Assembly (NCBI GenBank): GCA_027576995.1
Contig: JANBQC010000052.1
Coordinates: 1-30,369, forward strand
DNA from: Dimargaris cristalligena
Taxonomy: Eukaryota; Kickxellomycota; Dimargaritomycetes; Dimargaritales; Dimargaritaceae
DNA length: 30,369 bases
Direction of reading: 5' to 3'
Under the pieces are notes generated by a model. It made no database searches. It saw nothing but the letters and a program-made list of their open reading frames with translations, and had not been told where the DNA came from. A program made the translations under genes and the position numbers. Shown one piece after another: positions 1-11,027 of the stretch; within the stretch, counting starts at the first letter, position 1, and each line of letters begins with the position of its first letter.

Positions 1-77
1 ATAAAAAAATAGTCCCGCTACATCAATTGGAACTTTCATTCAAATCATTATATAGCTTGATTGAACTTCTCCCATAT
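1..77 (-). mobile_element. MITE-like element copy C, cut by the window edge
   Basis: The last ~30 bases (about 49-77) read as the terminal inverted repeat seen in copies A and B: TATA.AGCTTG, then TGAACTTCTCCCATAT. Just inside it, the stretch around 20-32 (CATCAATTGGA) resembles the inner CATCTAATGGA of copy B. The other half would lie outside the window or is degraded. It has no coding capacity, and being a family member is inferred from these matches only. Confidence 0.5.
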
Positions 78-555
78 GCTTAGTGGACTTGGACTAACTT
101 TATTAAAGTGTGGTTTTTTAAAAATTATATTAGACCATCAGCTTCTTCAACCTCCACCTCTAATGATATCCCTATATATAAGTCTATATATAAAGTGTAA
201 TATATATATATAATAAGACCAGCAATAAAATAATCAAGAGTTTATTGGAATACTAAGGACATAAAGAAAATAAAACTGGAAGTAAGGGAATAAAGTAGCT
301 GGAGGATAGTAGGTACCTCTAGGTAGTTAGTTTTATTAATCTGTAATTTCAATGGGGTGAAACATAAGTGGCTAATATGAATAATCCCATAATAGCAGAA
401 TAAAGTAACATAATTAAGTAAAATAGGATAGGATAAAAAACATGGAGGAATATATTCTTTAACAGAGTTATACAAAAATTTGACTGTGCCAAATTTATTT
501 ATACATATATATTAGAAGTAATATAACGAAACATCCAATGCATTTTGCTCTATGG
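78..555. other. AT-rich spacer downstream of the secreted repeat gene
   Basis: About 480 bases of AT-rich sequence with TA-rich runs at 170-215 and 500-515. It lies 3' of the minus-strand gene ending at 556. The open frames inside it show no codon bias or recognisable domain. Nothing beyond 3' flanking sequence can be supported. Confidence 0.5.
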
Positions 556-1656
556 CTATATGGGATGCTGCCAAGGGTCTAAACCGGGGTTGCAGGTTTT
601 TAAGAGTTCGTACATGGTGTGATCATTCAAGCTTTCGTACCGGAATTTAAGCATAGACCCCGCTATATTACTAGTCGCTTTAGTCAGTTTCCACGAAAAG
701 CTGTCTTTGGTGGTGGGGTTCAGCTCAATACGCTGCGTTTGCATATTGCGCGTTAGAACTACATATATACACTTACGCAAATCGACACTGTGCTTCAACA
801 GGATGATACTAGGGTCAGACCTGTGCTGTACGTAGGCCTCCATAATCCGGCGGGCCCGACGGTTGACCTCCGTCAGCTCCTTAATTGGACTAACCCGGGC
901 GTGGAGGCGGTTCGCATAGACCTCCATTTTGTGGACCGGGGCCGCCAACGAATGGTATAGTCTTGACCGGATGGACTTCACAATCGGCAAGTCTGCGTAT
1001 TGAGCATCTCCCATTATGTCTTCGCAGACCCCCGTGATTATCCCGGGCTCGGGGGCAACTGGGCAATCCTGATGCGAACCGTGGCCCAAGTCGTTGCCGT
1101 CATCATCAGCGGCTGGGGAAATCGCACCTAGGGAATTGGCCGAACCGAACGGCCCCAGACTAAACTCGGCATTAGACCTACTTGGTAGCGCTGACGCACC
1201 CGGTGCCAATGGATAACAGGATTCCGATAGGGAGGGTGTATTGGGTTTATCATAAATCGGCTCCTGGTCGGCTTTTCCGCTAATAGACGGTTCGTCAGGC
1301 CCCTCATTAATGGACAGTTCTTCAGGCTCATCATAAATAGAAGACGTGTTGGGTTTATCATGGATTGGTTGCTGGTCGGGTTATCCATAAACGGACGGCT
1401 CTTCAGACACTTCATAAAAGGACAGTTCGTTAGGCTTATCGTAAATGGACGACTTTTTGGGCTTATCATAAACAGACGCTTCGTTGGGTTGATAAAAATT
1501 GGGCCGAGAAGGAAGGGGTGGTGGAACATGGTGTGGAATAGGAAATGGGGGATATGCTGACTCTCCCTGGTAAATTTGGGGGGTGGGGAAAGGATACCTG
1601 TCCACTCCGGTGACGGAGGATAAGAATAGCGAAGCCAAAACAATCGTGGCGTACAT
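556..1656 (-). pseudogene. Secreted protein with nine 9-residue repeats, interrupted by one in-frame stop
   Basis: A minus-strand frame starts at ATG 1654-1656 and ends at TAG 556-558, 367 codons before the stop with a single TAA at 1381-1383 (codon 92). The N-terminus (MYATIVLASLFLSSVTG) looks like a cleavable signal peptide. Residues 18-57 are Pro-rich. Residues 58-138 form nine 9-residue repeats with consensus around x-x-x-S-[I/V]-Y-D-K-P. Next comes a low-complexity Ser/Asp/Gly linker. From about residue 190 there is a ~170-residue hydrophilic, probably helical region with Lys/Arg and scattered Cys that I do not recognise. The stop falls on the repeat position that is usually Lys. The frame is open and the repeat register intact on both sides, so this is either a very young nonsense allele or a sequence error. 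If translated only to the stop it would be a 91-residue secreted peptide. No GT-AG intron plausibly removes the TAA. Confidence 0.6.
1243..1485 (-). repeat. 27-bp (9-residue) tandem repeat array, 9 units
   Basis: Nine consecutive units encode variants of x-x-x-S-[I/V]-Y-D-K-P, for example NEASVYDKP, KKSSIYDKP, NTSSIYDEP and DQEPIYDKP. The period is exactly nine residues throughout, including across the interrupting TAA. Divergence between units is moderate, so this is an old expansion rather than a recent homogeneous array. Confidence 0.8.
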
Positions 1657-1987
1657 GGTTGGATAATATATGGACGCTGCTAATTACGAAGCTGGATGGA
1701 TGGCGTAGCCAAAGTGGGTGAGTTCCTACGACCAGCACCGAGTGTAAACTACAAATGTTAAAATAACTAAAATGGGCGGACTACCGAAAAAAAAAAAAGT
1801 AAACTGGTTATGAGAAATATCAAGTCTGTAGATAGAATAGTGAATGTGGCACCTGAAGCCATAAACGATGGATAATTGCGGTCGGAAATTAGGGAGAAAT
1901 TAAAGAAAATGACCCTCCGATGAAGAAAATTATGCAGCTTGACAAAATCCACTCTTTCGGAGCCCGTTCACCCCTATGTCTATATAT
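1657..1987. other. 5' flank of the secreted repeat gene
   Basis: A 330-base AT-rich interval between the ATG at 1656 and MITE-like copy A. A TA run at 1980-1990, at the edge of the element, is a possible TATA region about 325 bases upstream on the minus strand. An A-run lies at 1786-1798. No other gene is visible. Confidence 0.35.
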
Positions 1988-2131
1988 ATATGGGAGAGGT
2001 TCAACCGAGCTGTATAGCGAAAAATCCATTGGATGAAGCAAATATTACTGGTTGAAAATAAATCTCCCATACATTATCCCATACACTTATCATTTAAAAC
2101 CTTATACAGCTGGGCCGAATTTCACCCATAT
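1988..2131 (+). mobile_element. MITE-like element copy A (144 bp, terminal inverted repeats)
   Basis: The element begins ATATGGGAGAGGTTCAACCG then AGCTGTATA, and ends TATACAGCTGGGCCGAATTT then CACCCATAT. The ends are imperfect inverted repeats of ~29 bp. Its interior aligns with the reverse complement of 13019-13152: GCGAAAAATCCATT, ATTACTGGTT and CTCCCATACA are shared or nearly so, with a short length difference near the middle. There is no coding capacity, so it would be a non-autonomous DNA transposon. Clear target-site duplications are not visible, and the superfamily cannot be assigned. Confidence 0.75.
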
Positions 2132-5100
2132 GAAACCAGTCTAATTTTAACCTCTGCCTTAATCATAAATGCCAGCTACGCTGTCGGATACCTCGAAAGC
2201 TACGGCTGTGGTGGCCCAAATAGGCCGTCCCCAATTGGACCAAGGTTCCCAGAACCTAATAGGGCTCCCATTATTACATTGTCTGAAATTATATTGCGAT
2301 ACTATTGGTTTAACTAATGGCCAAATGGATCGAGCACTTCGATACGGCGGGATGCAAAACACAGCACCCCAATAATCAATAGGGGGATAGGGTAGCGTAA
2401 CTCCACAGTGAAGGGGATGTGCGCGCAGTGGGGACTTCCATTGGACAGGAGGAAAGATAGGCCGGGGTAAAAGTATGTGCGGGGAACTATTTTTATCGGC
2501 GATCCTTGAGTTTATGGCAAATACCACCCGGCCGACCAAATGCAGCAAAGATGAATAAATTGGTTGTTCTATGCTGTTTTTGCTTCCGTGGACCAAGAGT
2601 GTTGTTGGCCTGCAGTGTACGGCCGCCTTGGTTAACCCCCTGACCGGGCCTCCCTTCAACCCTATCACCCATACTACTTTATACCAGCCCAAACTAATGG
2701 GGACCATCTTGTAACTACTACATAGAACTTGCCTGCGGGTAAGGCGGGGTTTGACGAATTAAAGGTAAATGCACCATCTGGGACGGTATATCCGCGAATA
2801 AACTCGAATCACATGCAGAAGGAGTCTTACCTCCCTTCTCCCTTATGTGCCCATATCGACAACAGGAGAATAGCGAAGAATGGGTTCATCGATAGCCAGA
2901 ATAGGTCTAATGGAAGTGCACGAAGCGCACTTTAGGCCGCCAGACTTTGCAGTACCTCATATTGCCCAAGCGAAGCAATTAGTCGTGGAGCGCTTCTGCT
3001 GTTTAGGAGAGTGGGGGGACATTGTGCTCTAAATCCTAGTGGTCTTTGGAGGGTCTTGTTAGCGAACAGGATTATAAGGATTACCGGTTGTTAAATATAG
3101 GTGGGTGAGGGAGGGGGAGCATCCGCTACTACATATATGGGAAGCTCAACGCAGCTATATATTATTATCTGAATAATTCAAATAGGATAATACGCGGTAT
3201 ATATGGTGTTGTGGTCGTACTTAATACCACAAGATAATATAGCCTGATAGCCTTATCAGGGCCGGCTGGAGCAGTGACAGTCCGGTGGTAAAACAAGCTA
3301 ACTATAGGAAAGCACGCACTTGGCGGGGACGATTCTTATCTGATCTTCAGACAGGGCCAACTAGGCAACCGGGGATCACTCAGGGATCCTTCTAGTACGT
3401 GGCGGAAAGGCACAATGAATAGGTTTGGGCCGAATGACGACGTGGATAGAACAAGACCGGGGATCGAAATAAAACTTAATGGTAAACTATACTGGTGTAA
3501 AAACTGCTTGTCTTTATTTAAGAGAATACCCAACGGGTATTTATATAAAATGAAACAGTGACTTACTGGTGCTATGAATATTGAAGAATATTGAATATTG
3601 AATAATGGAAAGGTGGCCTATAAGTAGGTGGGAAAAGATGAAGACTGACCTTCGGTGATGTTCTTCATCTTCTCTAAACTAAAAATAGTTTGGCCGGGAT
3701 ATGTTGCTAAAGATTAAGTAGGCCCAGCCACAACAATGGTTTGAATCTGTAATATCTACCTAATTAGCCGGGTTTGCTAGTAGTTGACCTAATTGAGACC
3801 CACCTAGATAAAAGTGGGCTTAGCTTTTGACCACCACCCCCATATTATGTTATTTGAAGCTCGTTCGGGCCAGTCCAATCGATTATATTCCGCTATCGTG
3901 AATTTACGCAAGTTTTAGAAAAACGCATGGGCTATTGTTTAACCAGCTTGACGATGGGTAAGCTCGGCGAGTGCACCAATAGTTTCAGCTGACGCAACTA
4001 TTATTAGCTAATGGATTTACCGCCTATTATCCCATAGACATCACTGCAAAACAAAAAAAACCTGCTGAGCTGAATTTTGCCCATATTATTATTGCCTGTC
4101 CGACAGCTTATTGAACTAATTTCGATACATAATGAGGGGGGGCCAGTAGACTGGTCGTTATAATACGAGTAAATAAGAAAAAGAGAACCCGCGCGCAGCA
4201 AAGTGGGAGTCAAGGTGCGGGGTAAGAGATGAGGGTGGGAGAACCCCAACGAAAAATGAGAAAATATAAAGGGAAAAGAGTGGCCTACAAGGCTGACCGA
4301 GCCTATATTGTACTATTATCGTTGGTTAATAACGACGAAGTTCCCTCTAAAAGGGGGGAAACCGTCTCGTTATTTTCCCCTGGGCTTCGCATCCCGGACT
4401 TGCTTTTCCACCGCATTTTCCTTACAGGTAATCGTGAGTATCGCTACGGTGAACCGGTTATCTAAATGAGCCGGAAAAGTCGGGCATCACTGTGTTGTAG
4501 AGAAGGGCCAACCACACATGCAATACACCCATGTGCAAAGAAAGGTGGCCGGACTACTTGCATTTTGACTGTTTCATTGATGCAGGCCACTTCCCAGGGA
4601 AATGGCTACTTTATATGACCGATGAGCAGTATAGCCAATGTGAGATAAATAATACAACATTAGGTGGGGTATAACCAATGACCAGGTCCTTGGTATTATT
4701 ATAATCGTTCCACAGGTACACGCGTACCGTATAGGACACTGGGTAATTCTTGGGGTATAGTTCATTCATGAGAATGGGCGGGGCAGGAACTTGGATGTCT
4801 CTAATACAAGAGCCGCGACTTGGCTAAGGGACAGGCTGATTAATTTATTCAATGTAGTGAGTACCTCCCCAGTTGCTTGCTCAGACGGGGTGTATGTGAT
4901 TGGCCCCTAATGGCGTGATGGGGAAGCCCGACTGATTACAGACATCCCTCCCTTCCCCTTTTGGACATGGGGACAGATCATTCTTGGCAACTTTACCCTG
5001 CAGTCAATTAATAAACTGGATACCAGCGGCCACCAAGCCTGTCCAACCGCATTATTTTAAACGGCATGTCCTATGCCCGATTTGGGCGGCCGGCCTGCGG

Positions 5101-5388
5101 TGGAAGGGGGATGATATACTACTACCCTCCCCCCACTAGAGGACATTAATATATAAGTATAGGGCTCAAACCCTAAAACATCCGGAAATAAGACGCTATT
5201 GGCAAAAGTACAATCTACGAGGGGCACTGTTGCTTGACGAATACATTACCAAATTGACTGGGACGATGTGAAATCATTGGATAACTAAGGGAACGAAGTA
5301 AACGGGGGAGTATAGAATACAAATGGAAGCTTCCGAAGTATTCACCTCGGACGGGTATAGGTGGACTTACAACCACCAAGGGAGACCC
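2132..5388. other. Gene-poor spacer
   Basis: About 3.2 kb without a supported gene. Open frames of 60-180 codons exist (for example 2159-2707 minus) but none shows a domain, third-position GC bias or credible splice partners. It contains a degenerate element end at 3135-3160 and a small ATTGAATATTGAATA-type direct repeat near 3578-3605. The rest looks like decayed intergenic sequence. Confidence 0.5.
3135..3160 (+). repeat. Solo terminal repeat resembling the MITE-like family
   Basis: ATATGGGAAGCTCAACGCAG followed by CTATATA resembles the ATATGGGAGAAGTTCA..AGCTGTATA end of copies A and B with small gaps. No matching second end or interior is found within 200 bases. It is either a remnant of a deleted copy or a chance match. 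Confidence 0.35.
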
Positions 5389-5667
5389 CTACGGCAAATC
5401 GCAGTCGGCTGGTGGGGAGAACACGACTCCCACTAGATTTGCATGGTCAGCGGCACCATGCATAACCCCCAAGGTCCTCTCTTCCGTCGTACAAAAATGG
5501 GTATCTTCTCTGAATTCCTCTTGGGTGGGATGGTGAACAGGTGTGTAAATCGGAGGAGTGGTCCAGAAATAACAGTGGATATAATGACCCATCTGGGTAC
5601 ACCAATCGGAATAGGCGGGAGGAGTACCTTGGGAATGATATTGTTGTAACCGAGCGGCTACATCCAT
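5389..5667 (-). other. Possible coding fragment of unknown function
   Basis: A minus-strand ATG frame of 92 codons that stays open upstream to about 5742. Its composition (Tyr, Trp, His, Pro and Gln-rich, with a stretch like PPAYSDWCTQMGHYIH) looks more protein-like than the other spacer frames. A CAG acceptor-like site sits at its upstream limit. I do not recognise a family, and no neighbouring exon could be joined to it. It may be a relic exon or chance. Confidence 0.2.
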
Positions 5668-5742
5668 TTGGTATTCTTGAAGCCCAGTGTAAGTAAAGCC
5701 AGTAGTGACATTTGGGATTGGGTGTTTAGGTGGGAAGGTCTG

Positions 5743-7430
5743 TCATGAAACAGTGGTTTAGCCGATTCCCATTGGCACTTCTACCTAAACATTCTCCACA
5801 CCAGGTTTCCACACTCATTCGAGGACAAGCTTGACCGAGAAACACATACACGCACACACATACATACATACATCACCGGTGCAGACCGGCTTGTTATGGA
5901 ACTAATTGTTCCCCAGGGATGGGCCCGTCTACAGCATGGCGTAGTCTTTCCACATTGGGCTCATTCTTACCTAGGAGAGGAAAGGGGGGGAGGAGATGCC
6001 TGTTGTCCGCGAAGGTACTCATTTTCACGTTCCCCCTTTTCACAGCTGCATGTTTATTTTACAACAGGGGGATTGGCTGGATGGATCGGCGGACCGAACA
6101 AGACCGGTTTCCAGCGAATGGGATAGGATTTTAAATAGTAGATGAGGCCGAAATACCGGGGGGTTGGCCAGTTAAACCCTGCCAAGGCTCACGCCGCCAT
6201 TGTGGCCTATCAAAACCTACCTAATTGTAGCAGGAATGCGTGTATATTATATATGCCATTGGATTTCTTTGGTGGTGGGGATTATATTAGATGAAATACG
6301 TGAGGTAATAGTAGTAGTAGTAGTTTAATATAATCCGCCCCCCCTCCAATTTATCTGCGCATTCTCAAACATTGCATTATACGGCCGTAGAAAGAGCAAC
6401 CCGGATAAAGTAGAGGACGGGAAGGGGGAGGAGTAACAAAGCCCCCTTTCCCAAAAGAGTACCTCTACCGACAAATAGGACTCAGCAGAGACCCCGAATG
6501 GCCCCGCTTCCATTGAACCAGGGAAGACCAGCGAATAGGGGCCGTATCCCCGATGATTCGCGTCATGGGGGACATTGTCGATTGGCCGCTTTACCAATAA
6601 AACCACTTGAATAACGGCGGCCATTTCCGGGATACTTCCATAGTACACTGTTAAACTGGGTGTGTATAATATACCTGTTTTTTTTTTCTCTCTCTGTTTT
6701 TTACCGCTACCCCGACGGCAGCTGACCTGGAGATTGGACTAATATATCTTTATCAACGGAGAACCATGTCTAATTAGGTGGTGGTCTGGTGAGCTGGCGG
6801 TTAGTTTGAAAGAGAGAGAGAGAGTCGTTGAAATGGGGGGCGTCACCGCAGGCTTGTTTTATGTAGTGACCCTCCCCACCCACATACGAGATGTCTTTTA
6901 GTTTAGAGCGTGTAGGCCAGGAGGGATATGGGCAACAACAGCCCATTCCGTTCGGTTCACTTTGACGGTTTATAATATTATAATAGTTCCTTGAATGACT
7001 CAATAGCTCTCTCAGCTCAGTCGCGGTACTCCTCGGGTCGGGGTGGCTGATGAAAACAGCAAGAGGGAGAGAAAAGACCCTTCCCCAGCCCATTTGGGCA
7101 TCGGGTAGCGGCAAATAGGCGGCGGACGAGGAGATCATACCCCGCCCAATCACGCCCAACGAGGGCTATAATCTAATACTAATTTACATTGCACATGGGC
7201 GCGGGTGTGAATAGGGAAAGAAGGAAAGCAATAATAGAGGAGTTGGCCTGTGGCTCAACCGCGCCCCTCCCACTTGGCTATTCCACAGTGCTCTTCCTTT
7301 TATATTAATCCCCCTTGTTATTATCGACCAAAGGGGAAAAGGTTGATGAGTACCTTGCAAGAGAAGAGAGGCAGGCGGCTGGAGAGACACATATAGAGAA
7401 GAAAAGCGAAGCGCTGCTGGGGCTGGTCTT
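5743..7430. other. Spacer upstream of the ZIP transporter gene
   Basis: About 1.7 kb with no supported gene. It has an ACACAC/CATA simple repeat near 5845-5872, a GTAGTAGTAGTAG run near 6309-6323, a poly-T/CT run near 6677-6695 and a GAGAGAG run near 6812-6823. Frames of up to 129 codons in this stretch lack any recognisable motif. Confidence 0.45.
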
Positions 7431-7440
7431 TATAAAAAGG
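7431..7440 (+). promoter_or_regulatory. TATA-box-like element upstream of the ZIP gene
   Basis: TATAAAAAGG is a good TATA match about 480 bases upstream of ATG 7917, followed by a pyrimidine-rich leader. The distance implies a long 5' UTR or an unseen leader intron. I saw no palindromic zinc-response element of the yeast Zap1 type nearby. Confidence 0.4.
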
Positions 7441-7916
7441 CACCACCAGTCCGCCTACCGACCACACTTACCTTAACTACTCTCTCACATATATATCTAG
7501 CTGTCTTTCCTTATAATATACTGGCTATTGTTATTATAGTCCATCGCTGGATTAGTAATATCAATTGATATCTTTTTTTTTCATTCTCTAGTCACAATCC
7601 CCCCCAGTTATACCAGTTTTGTAGCTGAGAGTGTGAATTATCGAACCCGCCAAACCAGTCTGTTGCTCCAACGGCCCGTGCTCGCTCCTCCTTCCATCTC
7701 GTCGAACTGAGCTTTATATAATACCCGCCTCTTTCTTACCGTACAAACCCCCTTTATTTGCTGTACGGATTCCCTTGTATTTTCCGCATGCGACATACCA
7801 TCGCCCGCTCTTTTCTTTACAAATTCTGCCAGTGAGCCTACTTTGTGTGCCCATTTCCTTACCCAGCCACACCAACTCTCTAACGAGCGCCCACATCGCT
7901 TTCCTCCGCCACAGCC
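7441..7916 (+). other. Pyrimidine-rich probable 5' leader of the ZIP gene
   Basis: A 476-base stretch between the TATA-like box and the ATG, rich in CT and CCC runs. This is typical of fungal transcription-start and 5' UTR regions. No upstream coding exon is evident. Confidence 0.35.
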
Positions 7917-9236
7917 ATGTCCCTTTGGTCGATAGTTTCCGCCACCTTCACAGCCGCCAGCCCCATGCGACGGTGGCTGGTGCTAGGCCTGGCTGGTGCA
8001 TTGGTTCTACCGAATCCCCTGGCCGCTGCCCGCTCCCTCCCACAACAGCTAGTCCGTCGCCATGGAGCGGACGAAATCGAAATGGGCGACTCGGACGACG
8101 CCGAGGCCCTTGCCGCCTGCTTCGCTACCGATGACCACCATGACTATAATGTGGGTCTCCATGTGGCCGCCCTCTTCGTCATTTTTTTCTTCAGTTCCCT
8201 AGGTGCCCTCACTCCCATTCTCGCCAGCCGCTACCCGCGGCTGTCCATCCCCCCCGTCCTGCTCGAATGCGGCAAGTTCTTCGGCGCCGGCGTTATCCTG
8301 GCCACCAGTCTTATCCATATGTTACCGGGCGCCGTCAGCAACTTCAGCAGCCCGTGTGCGCCCGCAGTATTCAGTGAATACTCGGCCTTCCCCGGCTTAT
8401 TCACCATGCTGGCCATCTTTTTGTTTCATCTCATGGAACACCTCCTGACGGGCCACTTCATTTCGGAGAAAAATGCCCCCCGCTCCCACCACGATCATAG
8501 TCACCACCCCCAGGCCCACGATCACAGTGACGGTACGGTGGCTTACCAGCCGACCGAAGCGAATCTGCCAGGCGCCGCCCCCGCCTATTACCGTACGGCC
8601 GCCGCGGACTCCGATACCACCCCCTCCGATAGTGACATTGTGGGCGAATCGCCCAAACTAACCCGGGAAGATACCAATGGCCACCAAGTTCTGGAACTCC
8701 ACTCACAGCATACCCATGTACACGGTGGCGCCTTCTTCAGCGGCGCCGAAAACGAAACCCGGCGGTCCAGCACGTACATTCTCGAGGTGGGCATCGCCAT
8801 GCACTCGGTCCTGATTGGTCTGGCCCTGGGTACGGCGAGCGGGACTGAATTCACCTCGCTGTTCATTGCCCTAGTAATTCACCAGTTCTTTGAGGGATTT
8901 GCCCTGGGTTCACGGTTAGCCGAACTGGTCTTCAAGCGGTCCGCGGTCCCTGTGGCCAGCGCCCTAATCTTCGCTATTACTACCCCCATTGGTGTGGCCA
9001 TTGGCATGGGTGTCCACTCGTCCTACCAAGCCAACTCGCCCGCTAACCTTGTAACTCAGGGGGTGCTGGACTCGATTGCCGCCGGTATCTTGCTCTACTC
9101 CGCGCTGGTCAACCTCATCGCCCAGGAATTCTCCCAGGCCTCATTTTACCGTCAGTCCAAAGTTCGCCGCGCCCTCTTCTTTATCTCCATGTACACCGGC
9201 GCCGCCGTCATGGCCATCATTGGTATCTGGGCTTAA
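7917..9236 (+). CDS. ZIP family zinc/iron transporter (ZRT/IRT-like)
   Basis: A single-exon 439-residue membrane protein predicted to import zinc or iron into the cytoplasm, probably at the plasma membrane. Eight membrane segments are visible at about 79-102, 116-138, 158-178, 287-308, 313-334, 343-367, 379-405 and 418-438. The long loop between segments 3 and 4 is His-rich (clusters at 191-203 and 262-269), as expected for ZIP metal-binding loops. Segment 4 carries the signature EVGIAMHSVLIGLALG (His296). Segment 5 carries VIHQFFEGFALG (His322, Glu326), which forms the binuclear metal site in the family. The N-terminus has a hydrophobic stretch (20-38) resembling a signal peptide. A second Met at residue 17 is an alternative start. 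Third positions are strongly G/C, unlike the flanks. The family is certain; whether it prefers Zn or Fe, and high or low affinity, is not shown by sequence. Confidence 0.95.
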   Translation: MSLWSIVSATFTAASPMRRWLVLGLAGALVLPNPLAAARSLPQQLVRRHGADEIEMGDSDDAEALAACFATDDHHDYNVGLHVAALFVIFFFSSLGALTPILASRYPRLSIPPVLLECGKFFGAGVILATSLIHMLPGAVSNFSSPCAPAVFSEYSAFPGLFTMLAIFLFHLMEHLLTGHFISEKNAPRSHHDHSHHPQAHDHSDGTVAYQPTEANLPGAAPAYYRTAAADSDTTPSDSDIVGESPKLTREDTNGHQVLELHSQHTHVHGGAFFSGAENETRRSSTYILEVGIAMHSVLIGLALGTASGTEFTSLFIALVIHQFFEGFALGSRLAELVFKRSAVPVASALIFAITTPIGVAIGMGVHSSYQANSPANLVTQGVLDSIAAGILLYSALVNLIAQEFSQASFYRQSKVRRALFFISMYTGAAVMAIIGIWA

Positions 9237-11027
9237 GCACATTGGCTACTGGGTGGTACTAATTCCTCCCTCCCCTTTTCTAAATAGTATTTCGGTATTT
9301 CTCTTTCAATTATTAATATACGTTCTATCTTTATTTATTATTGTTTCCTTTTCAGTCCATCAGCACTCGGTGCTCTTTCTACGGTCCCTTGTGGGGCCAC
9401 TACTATCAATCGTCATTATTTCCGGGTCTCATTCGATTTGTGTACCCCGGTATTATCTCTTTGCTTAGAGGGGTGTTCTGTAGGGTTTGTAATATAATTC
9501 TACCAACCGTGGAGTCGTGTTGGCAGTTTCGTCTACTTGCATGCGCTATATGGCTTAGATTATTTAGTAACTCTTTCTATCATCGCTATTAGTTCATTTG
9601 TGCATTTGTCTCTCTTATTTCATGCACCATTTATATATATATATATATATATGTTTATATAATTGGGTTCCAGCGGAAATTAAAATAATATTCTAAATTC
9701 AAATATGGGCAATGGTGTCCATTCATGTAAACGTTTTCTCCCAATTATTTAACCCGGACTTGTGTCAGTCTTTGGGGGGAGTATCGACGAGGGGGGTTTC
9801 CTTCACCGGTGGCTAATTTTATTTATACTTAGCACTGGCATATTTATAGATCTATTCGGATGTTCTCTTTATTTTCGGGATCAGCTTCGCGTGATTCAGC
9901 CGCCATTGGGAAGCATCCCAATTGTTATTTTATTTTGCGTGCGTATCACATCACTTCACCCATCAATGACAATAGCCAGAAAAGGGCGATGTTGTGAAAA
10001 TACCAAGCTGGTCCTAATTCGGAGCGCACCGGGCAGTCGCCCTCATGGGGTTTAGAACCTCCCCGTTGTTTCCGCCGAAAAGGGTGGCTTTGTTTCATAA
10101 CAATAATATAACCAAAAATATCCTCGGAAAGGCTAGCGTATCGCATTTCCGACTTCTATGAGAAGCATGGCCTACTTCCCAGGCAAACAAGTAGCGCCAA
10201 TTCCGCAGGTCTCTTGGTATTTAGGGCATCCTTGAGTGGGTTCGATATTCCCCCCATTCCACCTCATCCGGCCATTAAGGATGTCGCATAACCGCTTGCA
10301 CGGAATGTTTAACTCCAACTAAATAATTTATTCACCAATACGCTCGTCATTTATATCCACGAGTAATAAAAACATAGACATAGTGTGGTAGGAACCATAT
10401 CGCAGGTATACTTCGGTAATTGACCAAAAGGGCCGATTGGGTTTATGGAAGTTGCCGGAATGACGAAACTACGGCGGTGGCTCTCCGCGCGAAAGATGAC
10501 GCATTACACTAACCGTCTAGATAATTTAATGCGACCGGTATGGAAAAGTTAATAATCGATGAAATCTGTGCAACGATGGATTTTTACTGACGGTTACTTC
10601 TAACCAGTGGGACATGGCATGTATTCCTTCACTGACGTCTCCTGTAGCTCACACAGCACCCGCAATGTACCTCTGTGCCACCAGGGGGGCGGACTGACGT
10701 AGCGGGATTACCGTGATCTCAGCATAATTAGACGGAGCGAGTGAGACTTAATAGATCCAGAATGCGACCATCAGAATTTATGGACCTTTTTAATCACAGG
10801 GGACTCTTTTCCCTGTGTTTATTTAGGCCACTTAAGGATGTGGTGAGAAGCACTAAACCAGGACTGCCTTTAAATATTACCCCTTTCCCTCCCCATTATC
10901 GCAGCGACCTTCACCCAGTTAATCCTCCTTTTAACCCTATCAATTCCACGCACTTTCTATTCGTTTTTTAAACCAGACGTCTCCGTTACATTATTCTTCG
11001 CATTTCCTCTTCCCCTTTTCCGAAGCC
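9237..11027. other. Intergenic region between the ZIP and enolase-phosphatase genes
   Basis: About 1.8 kb of AT-rich sequence containing the 3' flank of the ZIP gene, a (TA)n run at 9632-9652, and the pyrimidine-rich promoter region of the next gene (10860-11027). The open frames here have no codon bias or domain. Confidence 0.5.
9632..9652. repeat. (TA)n microsatellite
   Basis: About ten TA dinucleotides in the 3' flank of the ZIP gene. Confidence 0.9.

Noticed and set aside
2159..2707. 182-codon minus-strand frame
   Set aside because: No recognisable motif, no third-position bias, and a stop-free run of this size can occur by chance in this spacer.
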